Origin: Humulus lupulus
Taxonomy: Eukaryota > Streptophyta > Magnoliopsida > Rosales > Cannabaceae
DNA: 64,000 bases
Assembly: GCF_963169125.1 (NCBI RefSeq)
Contig: NC_084802.1
Coordinates: 118,052,903 to 118,116,902 of the forward strand
Reading direction: 5' to 3'
Shown: piece after piece, positions 45,261 through 57,052 of the stretch
Layout: every line of letters begins with the position of its first letter
Position numbering within the stretch: the stretch's first letter is position 1
Program-made: the position numbers and the translations under genes
Notes under the pieces: generated by a model
Told to the model about the DNA's origin: nothing
The model's database searches: none
What the model saw: only the letters and a program-made list of their open reading frames with translations

Positions 45261-47140
45261 TGTAACGCCCTGGATAGCCAAGACCGTTACACTGTGTGTT
45301 TATAAAGTGCCAGACTTGCTAATCAAGTCATTTAATCAAAATCGTGTTACTGACACTGTAAAGGAACTAGGGTTAAAATGTCTTGGTCTCAAAGTCGCAT
45401 TTTCATTAAGAAACATTATCTGTTTACACGAGATCCCAAAAATATAAGTTTAAAGACCGTTTACAAAAGTTATAAGGTTTAGATACAACAACAAGCCATA
45501 CTAAAGCAAAACAGACAGTTAGGCAATCCTTGTCCTGATCCACTTCTCGACCATGGTGATCGAACAGCTGGCTATGCACATTGCACCCCGAAGCTCTCCA
45601 TCTCAGGCTTGGTCCAGCCTGCCTTTGCCTTTACCTGCACCACGTAGCACCCGTGAGCCAAGGCCCAGCAAGAAAACACAACAACAGAGCATAAGCAATC
45701 AACAGAAAAATCAACATCTCATACTACATTACATAATCTTAACCATATAATCATTCAGTATAATCAAGTAGTCAACATGCTGAACACATCAACTCATATC
45801 ATATATCAGATCACAAGTGATAACTAGGGCTAGTGCTCTCAGGCTGCTCCCTCCGTTATCCCACTGACTCCGACCCGCTTAAACCGAGCTCAGTGAATAT
45901 TAAGCTGTCCTCGGCTACCAGTGGCCAAGCCGCGCCCTGTGCACTAATATTATGTACGACACTCTTAGGCCGCTTTTACATGTCCCATGGCATAATACCA
46001 TCATTGACACGATACAAATATCGGGAGCACTTAGTCCCATCACAAACATATAACCGGGTGCAGTTTTCTTACCTTTCAATTCACTAGCTTTGACCCCTCG
46101 ACTCCTTGAGCACGATCCCCCTCGAGCCTTAGCGCTTACCTAAACACAACCATAGGCCATAGTCATCATCAATCCTCAAGTCCAAAACCTAGCCTCGGGG
46201 CCAATCCCGAGCCCCCGGGAAGTCCTAGCTCCACCAAACAAGGTGGTGGAAATAAACCCCAAACCCTTGGTCAAAAACTCTTGCAAACAACCCTAAAATC
46301 CCCTTCAGAAGACAGGGTAGCGCTACGGCGCTCATGGGAGGGTGCTACAGCACTACAAACAGAAGAAAAATCCCCTCAGCAAGCTTGGCCTAGCGCTACA
46401 GCGCCCAAAGGCTAGCGCTGTAGCGCTAGTCACAGACAGGCTAACACCAGTTTTTCCTTCCTGCGATTTCCTCGAACCAACCTCAACCAAGACTCTTCCA
46501 AATCTTTCCCAACCTCAAAATCAACCTTATGACCATACTCCACCGATCCCAAGGACCCCAAATACCTAATACTCAAGCACATGCATCCCCAAACTCAAAA
46601 TTCACCATAGCCACTCCTAAACACTAAAACTCAGCAGAAACCAGTTGAATAACAAAGTTTAGAGTTTAGAATTTATACCTTTGGTGGAGTTTCGACCTCA
46701 AGGTGCCTCTAGACTTCCTTGGATTGCTCTTCCTCAACTCTTGGCTCCACTTCCCTAAAATTCCCCATCAACACAGCTTAGATAACTTAGCTAGGAACCA
46801 AAACCAGAGCTGAAGAAACTTACAGAGTTTTACCTCAAGTGTTGATGAATCCTTGCTAAACCTCTGCCAATTCCTTAAACTTAGCTTAGAATCCTTGATG
46901 CTTAGTCTATCCCAACTCTCCTCTGAGCTTTGCTCCAGAAACCCTCATGAAACTGATGAAGGAAGCTTAAACCGACCTTGGAAAACTCTCTCTATTTTTC
47001 TCCCTTCCTTTTCCTTCTTTTTCAGACTTCTACACTTCTCTACAATTTCCACTAACATAAAGTCTCAGTAATTCCCATTATGCCCTCCAGGCACGCTAAT
47101 CAAGGCCCTTAAGCCTTATTAGCAAATTTGGGTCGTTACA
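45261..47140 (-). repeat. gypsy-E 5' LTR (uninterrupted copy)
   Basis: 1880 bp. In element orientation tgtaacgacc...gggcgttaca. It shows the uninterrupted gypsy-F target (gatgaaggaagcttaaac near 46957-46975). A palindrome with arms 'tagcgctacagcgc' is at about 46390-46428, plus further 'gctacagc' copies near 46320-46355. Confidence 0.93.
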
Positions 47141-47145
47141 ATTGG

Positions 47146-49130
47146 CTCCCCTTCCCTAGGAAGGGCTGGGTTGATGGGAAGCTTAGGAGCATTTGGGAGC
47201 TCCGTCATAATATTGAGACTTTCACTAGAGAAATGTTCCTCAATCACAGTGAAGTCTTTTGTCTTGGCCTTCTTGGCCCGATCTGCAGACGCCATGGCAA
47301 TAGAGTCCGTCTTCCTTTTATTTGTCCCACCTCCTACCGAAGGCTCCCGCTCCAAGTTTATGATTTAGAGAGGAGCAGAATGGGATAGATGCTGCTCAAC
47401 AGGAGCCATAAGGTTCAAGGCAGCAGCTTGAACTCCCTCTGAAGCCCCCATGGCTAGTTCTGAGTCCCCGAGTATCAGATCAAAGATCTTCTTCTTGGTC
47501 GGCCCCTTGGCGGCCTTCTTCGTTGATGCCTTGGCCGCAGCAGCCCTAGCCTTATTCAGTTCCTTCATCTTGGCCATGGGATCAAACATGTCCAGTTCAC
47601 CTGAAATAAGAATAAAATACGGATTAGTAACGAAACGGGAAGGACAGGCAAAAGAAACATGCAAGTCTAAGTCCTCTAGGATGGACCCTTATCTATGGAA
47701 TGGGCCCGACTTAGTTTTCCTAGGGAAAAAGCATGAATTTGATCCCCCATGTCATCTAGGTCCTAAAATCTACCATATTGAAGGAACTAGGATGAATGCA
47801 TGAGGGTTAGCATGTCCACGACAATGGGGCAAGGAATCCCCACGTTGCTAACAGTCCCGTTCAAATAATCTCGGTATCGTTGCCTATTCTTAACAAAGCG
47901 CTCAGTATGAGGGGCATAAGTAAAAAATGGAGGTGTTTTACCTTGCCCCGAGATGTTGGCTTCGGAAGCTCCAGTGTTGGGCTGCCTCCCCTCGAGCAAG
48001 GCATACAGCTTCTCATATTTGACCCTCTCTACAAGGCGCGCTCGCTCCATTTTCAGCTTTTATGCGTCCGCTTTGACTGCGACCTCCACTGCCTCTATGT
48101 GAATGAGGGCCAATTCTTCCCTCAGAGCAGGGTCCTTCTCACATTGCAATCCTTGGAGGTTGGGGGCGTCTATCGATTGATGGGCGGCAATTCAGACGAA
48201 GATTCTCTATGGTCACGAACCCCCCATGTCCAGATCTTCGGCACTGGTGGCGGCATGTATCTTCATTCGTTCCAAGATGAACTTGGTTAGTCGCGTTTGA
48301 GCATACGGACCTAGTCACAGGAACATGAGTATCCGATAAATAAAACAAAGGATGAGACGAAGAATGGGAAAGGATAACTTACCCACGTGCTGAAAGTCCA
48401 GCACCAAAGTGGGGTTCTTTTCCAGAAGAAACCCAGATGTCATAAACCACTAGTGTCTTACATCCGGGGGATGTTTCCAGGAGCTGTATGAAGCCAGACT
48501 GACACCATGACTCTTCAACCGATAAAACCCATCCCGTATTTTATCCTTGGAGTTCAACTGCAGCTCCAACCGATAGTAGTATAACACCTCTGCGAGGGTG
48601 GGCTCTAGGATCTCCTTCCAGGCGCAAAATACACGCCACCCCGCAAGTAACTTGTACGTCTGGGGCAGGAGCTGGAACTACACGATCCCCACGAATTTGA
48701 GAAATCATGCGAAGTAGTCATGAAGTGGGAGAATTGCTCCCACACTAATGTGGCATGTGCTCTAGGCCCCGAATACGCCCACTCCAGTATGGGCCTTCTC
48801 TTCTTTCTGGGCTAACCTATTGAAGAAAAGCCCTGGAGTTGAATCTATCTCGAAGGATTTCTCTAGCTTGTTCAACATCCGGTGGTTCCGAAATTTGTTT
48901 ACCTCCGCGTCCATTTCCAACGTGTTGTCAATGGGAAGCTTTTGCCCCTCCAGGACGACGGGGCTCACGTTTACTACATCTTCCAGGTGGAGGGAGATGC
49001 CATAACCCATGATCAAAGACCTAGAAGCGACAAGAAAAGAAAGAGCCAAGCAGTCAGCACCCAAACCAAAAAATTGGTTAAGGTACGAGGATTCTCCTAA
49101 ACTGCTTGGAGAGGTCCCTTCCGGCACAAA
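47146..49130 (-). pseudogene. gypsy-D antisense additional gene, N-terminal and middle part
   Basis: Minus-strand pieces homologous to the gypsy-F antisense gene. The Transposase_28-like domain is at about 49000-48390 (DAEVNKFRNHRMLNKLEKSF, ISVGAILPLHDYFA, LLPQTYKLLAGWRVFCAW, WFMTSGFLLEKNPTLVLDF) with stops at FGA*, FA* and RH*. A GTAAGT donor lies near 48388, at the place matching the first domain exon of gypsy-F. Then ERARLVERVKYEKLYALLEG near 48040, and a basic linker KASTKKAAKGPTKKKIF near 47530. It ends at the gypsy-E insertion (47141-47145) and continues at 24071. Exon borders are only partly resolved. Confidence 0.68.
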
Positions 49131-50287
49131 TCCAGAAACAATTAAGGTCTTAAGAGCATGAGTTAGGAACTAAAGGATAAATAACGTTGCGAAAAAAAAC
49201 TAATTCACCTAGATGATTTTAAGGCATCCGGGTTCGATGATTTAGAGCAGTCCAGCCCGTTCCATCAATCAATTTATCTACGGAAGGAAGTGTCATCTAG
49301 AAAGTTCCCTATTATTCATCACTACCTAGAACCACCCTACACAATGGTCGCGACCCTAATGACCGCATGGTCGCGGAGGCAATACGATAATAAAAATGAT
49401 AAGGGGAAATAAGGAATTGAACGAAACACTTATTGAAGAGGCTTGAACTTGGGATTTATCGATGTACAAGTGAGAACGCCGGCAAAAACTCAGTCTTGAA
49501 CTTGAGGAGGCAGTGGAACACCTCATCGATGTTTTCAGAATGGTCGACCAGGGCAAAGTCGACCTCTTGATGAATGAAGTGCTGCTCCAATGGAAATAGG
49601 TGGGCTCGAAAATGCAGTAGACGTCAGAAAAGTTCATCTGTGATTTCAGACATTCAGAGTTCTAGCTTTCTACTCTCTAGTTTAAAAGTTTAGAATTAGT
49701 AAAAAGTGAGGAAATGAGCCTACTGGGGGATTTATAGGAGAAAAATCTCTTGTTCAATCCAACGGTCCATACAAAATATCCCCAAAAGATCCCCATCCAA
49801 CGTTTCGAATAACAAAGGTGCATTAATTAGCCCAATCAAGTGCTAAATCGTTGATTCATCAATCCACGATCCGCGCCTCTCTCATCCAACAATTCACATT
49901 GAAAATCCCAAGACAATCCTCATCTGACGGTTCCAGATAATGCAGAAACATTAAACAACCCACTAGAGTTCTAAAAGCACCGTTTCGTCTAGACGAGATG
50001 CTTCCAGAAATGCGCTAACATCCATCAGTCACGTAGGACATCAAAGGATTTTCCCTAGGTTATTTGGGCGCGAATGGCGCAAACGTACCATTCACCTGGA
50101 GACATGTGCCTAGGTCAGTGGGAATTTGACAGGTTAGGGATTAAATAGTTAGCCCCCAAGTAAACGAATTGAGACTTAGGTAAACGAACCAGGACTTAGG
50201 TAAATAAACCGGGAGTCAGGTAATGGATCAGAGATGAAGAAAGCAAGTCTCCACCGCGAAAACACAGACGAAGACTTGGGGGATAAA
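49131..50287 (-). other. gypsy-D leader of the antisense gene and spacer to the 3' LTR
   Basis: A minus-strand TATA box (tataaa, 49730-49736) probably starts the antisense transcript near 49700. From 50158 to 50230 a motif of about 20 bp (gtaaacgaa plus gggacttag-like bases) recurs four times just before the polypurine tract. No other gene is seen. Confidence 0.5.
49730..49736 (-). promoter_or_regulatory. TATA box of the gypsy-D antisense gene
   Basis: Minus-strand ctcctataaatcc, at the position corresponding to the gypsy-F antisense promoter, between the 3' LTR and the antisense coding region. Confidence 0.5.
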
Positions 50288-51313
50288 TGTTATCCATATT
50301 TTCCACCTTGAACACATGGCATTGTCAAGTAGGCCTCATAAGCCCTCAAGAGAGGTCAAGGCCCATCGAATACTGAGCAGCCAGGGGCCCGGGGGCCCAG
50401 ACCCGTCTTAGGTTCAACGACTGACGAATAATCGTATAGTAAAGAGCCCAAACCTGAGACATAGGCCTGATCCAACTTCATGGACCCACCCAATCTCCAC
50501 CCTCTAGGGGTTTCGATCATTATGGTAGATGATCCATCCTGAGGGATGGATCCCACCTTGTGGGATCTGCATGAAGTTTCCAGTTTCATCCTCTCGATCC
50601 AATTCACGACTAGGATCTTTCATTCGATTCGTCATCGCTAGCTGATGTCCATCTTTGTAGAAGAACCCGAACCCTGGTAAATGACCTCGAGCCTAAGTAA
50701 ACGAATCTGAACCTCGGTAAATGAACCCGGACCATGCATCTGGGTAGTTCAAGGCTAGTTCTTTATGAAGCTGACGTGTCCCCAAGAAATCCGGCAGTTG
50801 GTCTCCCTAACTAACCTTGAGAAAGGGATACACACAGAGCGTACGATGTTCCTAGGTAACGGTACTGCCACTACTTTGACAGATCCTGTCCCTAGAATCC
50901 CCCTAGTAGCCCACGCTAATCAGCCCGTAGTAACATACAAAGGGAAGCTGTAAGGCTCTACTATGCTTAAGCCCACCAAGTGGGCCTAGATTAACCACTT
51001 GTAATCATGTTACACTCTTGTATTATAGCTCTATTGGAGAGCACTTATGCTTATATCCTTATTGGTCCCAGATTAGTCCTACCCAAGTTACATGACCACC
51101 TATAAATATGGTCATTTGTGCACTGTAGCAAGGATTCAGTTTTCTCATGTATGCATAAATGCTGCTGAACTTGTAGACAACCTGAAATGTTAAACTCTCT
51201 AAAGCTCAATACTAGTAACGTGTGGACTAAGGCTCATTAACGCTCCAACCACATAAAAATTATGATCTTGTTCATTTCTTTTCCTTTCTTTCTAACTCTG
51301 ATTTCTCAATATA
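50288..51313 (+). repeat. gypsy-D 3' LTR, lacking its last 29 bp
   Basis: Matches 15159-16184 at about 90% by eye. It ends at 'tttctcaatata', while the 5' LTR continues to CTCAGTAAACA. A few A residues then lead into the duplication agggg (51318-51322). A TATA box lies near 51101. Confidence 0.85.
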
Positions 51314-51322
51314 AAAAAGGGG

Positions 51323-51639
51323 AAATAAGCTTTTGGACAAAGGTCTTGAACCTTGTTCAAGTTTGTGATCCACACTCTACACTTTGGTTGTGTGAGAGTT
51401 CTTTTTTTTATTCTTGTTTCTCATTTCTTTTGTTTTATTTATTTTTTCTTTAGTTTATATATTTATTTGTATTATTTATGCTTTGAGTTGTATTCTTCTT
51501 GTACATTTTTCTATTTTACTTGTATCTTTGGAAATTAAGTTGTAATATTTATTTAATCTACTACCTTGTCTATTGTATTTTTGCATAGAGATGTAATTTG
51601 GTTTCACAATTTCCATTGAATTATATATATTCTCTAACA
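51323..51639 (+). repeat. copia-C 5' LTR, right part
   Basis: Matches 56792-57047 and ends attctctaaca. It contains about 48 bp (51337-51384) missing from the 3' copy; the missing piece is bounded by ttttgg/ctttgg repeats, as in a short-homology deletion. Confidence 0.8.
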
Positions 51640-51666
51640 ATCAAAAGCTTATTTTCTCTTGTTTCA

Positions 51667-52560
51667 ATGGAAGGAGAAACCATCAAGATCATAAACCAAG
51701 ACGTAGTGAGATTGCATAGGTTTGATGGATCTAACTTCACTAGGTGGCAAGACAAGGTGAAATTTCTTTTGACTACACTCAAGATAGTTTACATTCTTCA
51801 ATCAACCTTGGCACCTCTTGCCAAGCCATCTGTCAAAGATACTCCCGACATGGTAGAGAAAAGAAAGAAGAGAGAAGAGGACAATCTCCTATGTAGGGGT
51901 CATATCCTTAATTCCATTTCCGATAAGCTCTATGACCTCTATACCAATACCAAATCCGTGAAGGAGCCTTGGAGAGTAAGTACAAGGCCATGGAAGAAGG
52001 TACAAGAATTTTCTTAATTTCTCAATATTTTGAATTTTCTTTCATTGATGGAAAATCTCTTCTACCTCAAATTCATGAGTTGCAAGTGATAGTGAACAAA
52101 TTGAAAGTTCTCAAGATTGAGCTTCCTGGGGCCTTTCAAGTTGGTGTAATAGTGACAAAATTACCACCAACTTGGAGGAGCTATAGGAAAAGAATCTTTC
52201 ATAAAAATGAGGATTACGCTTTGGAAGATATCCAAAAAATACATTAGAATTGAAGTGAAATCAAGAATAAGGGACAAGGGTGTGAATGAGTCTAAAGATG
52301 AGACTTCCAAGGCCAATGCAATCTCACACAAGCATCCCAAAGGCAGCAACAACAAAAAGGGTAGTGTGAGCCTTTTAGGACCAAAGAAAGATCATGGACA
52401 ATTCAAAGACGTGAGAGGTCATTGTTTTATTTGTGGAAAATCTAGGCACTAGGTTAGAGTGTGTAGATACCTAAAGGACACACATGAGAATGAGGTAAAT
52501 GTTATAGAAAAGGATGAAGATATCTTAGCATGATTACCATGTTTGTGTGTCTTGTTGGGA
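51667..52560 (+). pseudogene. copia-C gag (broken), pol absent
   Basis: Starts MEGETIKIINQDVVRLHRFD at 51667 with the plant copia gag hallmark FDGSNFTRWQDKVKFLL (UBN2 type). A frameshift or inverted codon order near 51970 leads into LESKYKAMEEGTR, then LPGAFQVGVIVTKLPPTWRS. The zinc knuckle CFICGKSRH*VRVC has a stop in place of a variable residue (near 52450). Downstream there is no protease, integrase or RT before the 3' LTR; the rest of pol was lost. Confidence 0.75.
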
Positions 52561-54049
52561 AAGGGTTGTTCTGTGTAATGACCTATAATAAAGCTTGTAC
52601 TCTTGAGAGCTATCAATAAGATTTTAGTTTTATTCTATGATAATTCTTTATTTTTTTATGAGATTCATTATTGTGATATGAGAAATTTGTGTGAGATATT
52701 AACAAAGTTTCAAAATGAACTTGTTAAAATAAAATAATAGGTAAGAGTATTGACCTATTATTCTATGAGTGTGATTATTTGCTTGAGAAATTATCACATG
52801 GTATTTGTGTTTACTTATTTCATTTTTCTGAAATATATAAAAGAAAGCAAACCAAATAAATGTTACTTTCAAATAAGTGTGTCTTGTTTTTGCAAGTAAA
52901 CGAGTCAAAATAAACTAACATTGAAGTTTTGTTTATTTTGATCTATTGTGAGTTTATCATGTGGCTTGAGGACTCACGATGACCTTTGGGAATTATAATT
53001 CTAGATTTCTCTTGGAGGATAAAATGCCACAATAGAAATGAAGAGATTTCTATTTTAAAGTGATACTTTATTATCATTATCACTTTATGTGAGAAATGTG
53101 GGGGTGATACTCCAAATTTAATCAATTTATTTGTTGAAAAAGATAGATTAATTTTGTCATCTTATTAAAATATATACATACAAGTTATCTGAATTGGAAT
53201 TCCACATTTAGAATGAATAAATCTAGACATGCTTGATGTCTAAAGTTCTTGTTTGTGAGATATTTGGTTCAAGAAGGAATAGATTTAAAACATATGGGGA
53301 ATTATATAAATAAAGAGGTTTCTAGAATTAATATTAAAGAAATGTGTTTATCTTGAGTATTAAAGTGTGAAAATAGTGGGAGTGTTGACTTGGGGTCAAA
53401 CTTACTATTTTGAGGTGTAACTATTTTAATCAAACTATAACTAGCAAAAGGTTTGAATAAAATAATGAGAGAGTGGTGACTCATTAAGTATGTATTCATG
53501 AGAAAAAAAAAAGACTCAAATGAAATCATTTCTACATCTCAAGGGATGAGACTTAGACTCCCTAAAGAGATTCACGGTTGAAGGTAACCTATCTTAATAC
53601 TAGTTACCTAACTAGTATTAGGTTCAATAGGTAATAACAAGTCAACCAAGTGAAAATTAGTAGTACTCAAATTGTGTCCCATCTGAAATATGAGTACTAG
53701 TGTGTTACTAAAATGAGGGTTAAAACTGAAAGATTTTTTTAATAGAACTCAGTCTTGAGAAGACAAGTATTTTAGGGTAACCAAATATTGTAAGAGTTCT
53801 ACCTATATAGACCTAGGGGTGGTGCCACCCCTCATGAGAATTGAGAGTCATTCTCAAGAAAAGTCTATGAACAGAATGTGCACATGACCATTAGCGGTGC
53901 AAAGCGAGACATTGAGGTCTCAAGTGAACATAGCAAATGTGTGTGTTATCACCGACTTGTTATCAAGGAATAGTGGTTCAATGCTTCGGCAACTAAAATT
54001 TTAACAAACTTTGTGATAATTACACTAAGGTAAAATTCAAGTCGAAATA
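52561..54049 (+). other. copia-C interior without coding signal
   Basis: AT-rich. From about 53620 it resembles the non-coding 3' interior of copia-A (1290-1780). I recognise no domain in the short open frames. Confidence 0.6.
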
Positions 54050-54138
54050 CTTTTTTTCCAATTTGAACGATTTTAACATCCCAAGTAACTCCCAAATCTT
54101 CATTTTAATTCCATAAACATCAAATTAAACATTGGTGA
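54050..54138 (+). repeat. copia-C 3' LTR, left part (truncated)
   Basis: Starts within the LTR at the point matching 14870; the first 460 bp of the LTR are missing. Interrupted by the solo LTR; target ggtga/ggtaa. Confidence 0.78.
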
Positions 54139-56592
54139 TGTAACAACCCAAAATCACTAGTAAGGCTTAAGGACCTTGATTAGCGTGCCGGGAGGGCATA
54201 ATTGGTATATGTGTGATTTAGTGGTTTACATGCATGATTATATGATTATGTGACATGCATGTTTGTGAGTATTATATATGCATGTGAGCCTTTTATAGCT
54301 TATAAGGGCATATTTGTAATTTTGGCCTGTTGAGGGCATAAATGTGATTATATGTGATAAATTGTTGAGATCACATTATTATGTGGATATATATTTGCAG
54401 CATATATCTCGAGACGGTCCTAGTGAGCGGATTGACGAAATAGTCACGACGGGGATTAATACTTGGCTCGGGGGAGCCTGGGGGTATTTTCGGGAATTTA
54501 GGGGATATCTTGGGAATTATTACATATTGAGTAAATAATTGGTAATTAATTGGATGATGGGATTATTTGGTAAATATTGGGAATATTTGAGGAATTAGCG
54601 GGAACTGGGGGAAATGACCATTTTACCCCTAGGGTCAACTTGAAGGCTAGTTAATTAAGAAGGGCATAATGGTCTTTTGCCTAGGAACTAAGGGATATAC
54701 TCAATTAATATTTGAGATTAGCCATATACTAGAAAAAACTGGAAAATTAGAGAGATACTTAGAATTCTCTCTTTCTCCCTCATGGATTGCTCTCTCTCTC
54801 TCTCTCTACTTTGGAGCTAAGGTGAAGGGGCTGCTGAATTTTGGCTGGGAGTTGGGAACTAAGTTGGTTCTAGGCTGGGTCAAGCTGAGGAAAGGCAAGT
54901 TTAAGATAGCCAGAGGATTTTTGAGAAGTTAGGGTCATCAAATTTAGGTAAAACTCTTGTTCCTCACCTTTGAATTTACTAAGTAGAACTGATTAGTTTG
55001 AAGCTTAGAACATGTGTTTATTTTTGGAATTTGAGTAAAAATGGACTGGTTTTTTTTGGAGTGATGAATTCTAGTTCAAATTGGATAGTGATTAAGGTGT
55101 AGTTGCTAAGGTTTTGGTGATTATAAATTTTGGATTTAATCTTGAATTTGTAGCTGGTTTAGTGTTGAATTGAGGGGAGTTGTTAGGGAAAATTCTGGGT
55201 TAATCTTGGTGTTCTTGGCTGGGAGATGCATGAGAAAAAAACTCAGATATTTTGGGTTCGAAGGGGGCGCACTGCGACCTAGCCTGTGGGCACAGCAGTG
55301 CGTGTGGCCATTTTGGCCTGGGCATGGCCTTTGACTTGGGGGCGCGCCGCGACCCTCTAGGTCAAGTCGTGGCCTGCCTCCCCCTTTGGCTTGGGTGTTT
55401 TCTCTTTGACTTGGGGGCAAGTCGTGACCCACTAAGCCAAGTCGTGACCCGCCTAGGGTTTTTAGACTTATAATTATTTCAAGAATTGGTCAGGCTTGGG
55501 GGTTCGAACCTAGGCGCTTGGGACAATTTCTACTATTCAATTTAGTAGAAATTGAGGTCTCGGAGGCTAGTTTCTGTCTCCTAGTTATTCTACTTTGATT
55601 GGAAGTTGATGGATACCATTGGCCCTTGTGACTAGGTTTATCGCCAAGGCTCGGGGCTAAGGATCGTGCTCAGAATCATTTCGTTCACTCTGCTCGGACT
55701 TAAAGGTAAGAAAACTGCACCCTTTTGTGTGGCTGTGTTGGGACTGGGATTCCCTATGATTGAATACAAATGTTGTATGATTATGATATGCCATGAGAGC
55801 ATGAAATAAATGACCTAAGAGTGTTGGGGCTGATATTTGCGCACAGGACGTAACTCAGCCACTGAGAGCTGGGATTAACTAAGATTAACACTGAGCTCGG
55901 CCTAAGCGAGTCGGAGTCAGTGGGTTAAATAGAGGGTGCGGCCTAAGGACGTCAACCCTGAGTATTGTATGATGATTATGATAAACTGTTGAGTAATAAT
56001 ATGTTTACTATTGCAAATTTGATGTTGATGGCTTGTTGAATACTGTGATGAATGGCTTGTGATTTGTTGATTGCCATCACTGATTATGTGTCTGTCATAA
56101 CATGTTGAATACTTGGTTAACTGCTTTATGGATCATTTGATTGTTAGTATTGTTTATGCTATGCTATATTGGTTTTCTTGCTGGGCCTCGACTCACGAGT
56201 GCTACGTGGTGCAGGTAAAGGCAAGGGTAAGATGGATCAACCATGAGTTGGAGAGCTTTGGGGGCGAGGTGTACATTGTCCGCTGCTCGTTCGCCACTGC
56301 CGAGGGATTGTACAGGGACAGAAAACCTAAAATGTGTATTTTTCCATTATAGTGGCCTTTGCTTGTATTTGACTTTTACAAATTTGTAAATTTGTCTTTT
56401 AACCATTTTTTTGGATCCCATGTACTAAAGTTCATCTAAATGAAAAAAAAATTATCCGTTTATGACCAAAATCTTTTAACCCTAACTCGATTATGACTTT
56501 AGGGTCACATTTTCAACTAAATGGCTTGATTAGCAAGTCTTGCACAATTATAAACGCATAGTGTAACGATCTTGGTTTTCCAGGGCATTACA
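54139..56592 (+). mobile_element. Solo LTR of a Tekay-type chromovirus
   Basis: TGTAACAACCC...GGGCATTACA, bordered by ggtga (54134-54138) and ggtaa (56593-56597), an original 5-bp duplication with one change. It is colinear with the gypsy-E LTR in reverse orientation: 'aaggcttaaggaccttgatt' at the start, 'ggtaagaaaactgcaccc' near 55706. At 2454 bp it is longer than the gypsy-E LTR. No interior or second LTR is present, so it probably arose by LTR-LTR recombination. It contains a (TC)n run near 54788-54808 and a palindrome 'aatttctacta' / 'tagtagaaatt' near 55527. Confidence 0.85.
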
Positions 56593-56597
56593 GGTAA

Positions 56598-57047
56598 CAA
56601 CCAATGGGGTTGGTAGAATTTGAAATTCAAAGGGTGTCTCAAAACTCTTTAAATATGAGTCTAACTTGTAAGACACAATTTTCTATCCATAAAGCACTTG
56701 GCTCGAAAATACACCAAAAGACTTGATCATTCCAAAGAGCTATTTTTAAACTTGAGAGTCCATTAATGCTTAGAGAATAGGGGGAGATAAGTTTTTGGTT
56801 GTGTGAGAGTTTTTGTTCTTATTCTTGTTTCTTATTTCTTTTGTTTTATTTCTTTCTTTAGTTTATATATTTAGTTGTATTATTTATGCTTTCAGTTGTA
56901 TTGATTTTCTACATCTTTCTATTTTACTTGTATTTTTTGCAATTGAATTATAATATTTATTTAATCTACTACGTTGTCTATTGTATTTTTGCATAGAGTT
57001 GTAATTTAGTTTCACAATTTCCATTGAATTATATATATTCTCTAACA
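56598..57047 (+). repeat. copia-C 3' LTR, right part
   Basis: Continues 54050-54138 and ends attctctaaca, followed by aaatc, the target duplication of copia-C. Confidence 0.82.
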
Positions 57048-57052
57048 AAATC

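Larger units (their letters stand above)
24072..47140 (-). mobile_element. gypsy-E: Tekay/Del-type chromovirus (Ty3/gypsy)
   Basis: Minus-strand element inserted in the antisense gene of gypsy-D. Target duplication attgg at 24067-24071 and 47141-47145. 5' LTR 45261-47140 (1880 bp); 3' LTR 24072-25753 plus 40473-40647, split by gypsy-F. Primer site tggtatcagagc on the minus strand (45257-45246) for initiator tRNA-Met; polypurine tract aggaggggata next to 40648. Pol order is protease, RT, RNase H, integrase, chromodomain. The LTRs differ by about 2% in the first 280 bp compared. The integrase core is deleted, so it could move only with help from another element. Confidence 0.92.
15159..51317 (+). 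mobile_element. gypsy-D: Tat-lineage Ty3/gypsy element with antisense gene, degenerate
   Basis: LTRs at 15159-16212 and 50288-51313; target duplication agggg at 15154-15158 and 51318-51322. Own length is about 13 kb once gypsy-E is removed. Order on the plus strand: 5' LTR, primer site (ttttggtgctttcgttgaga from 16213), gag, protease, RT, RNase H, integrase (to about 22190), irregular tandem repeats, an additional ORF on the minus strand (split by gypsy-E), polypurine tract (cttgggggataaa), 3' LTR. Pol order and sequence match gypsy-F. The LTRs differ by about 10% by eye, so it is older than E and F. Confidence 0.9.
14336..57047 (+). mobile_element. copia-C: old copia element with pol deleted, host of the main nested stack
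   Basis: Bounded by the 5-bp duplication aaatc (14331-14335 and 57048-57052). Removing 14336-57052 restores the LINE reading frame (EELKVVDLRLALGEW), which confirms the borders. Its own sequence is about 4.1 kb in three pieces: 14336-15158, 51323-54138 and 56598-57047. The 5' LTR is split by gypsy-D and the 3' LTR by a solo LTR. Inside is a gag but no protease, integrase or RT, so it is a non-autonomous deletion derivative. The first 76 bp do not look like an LTR start. Confidence 0.8.

Noticed and set aside
55136..55473. Open frames on both strands in the solo LTR
   Set aside because: GC-rich patch of a non-coding LTR; no similarity to known proteins that I can see.
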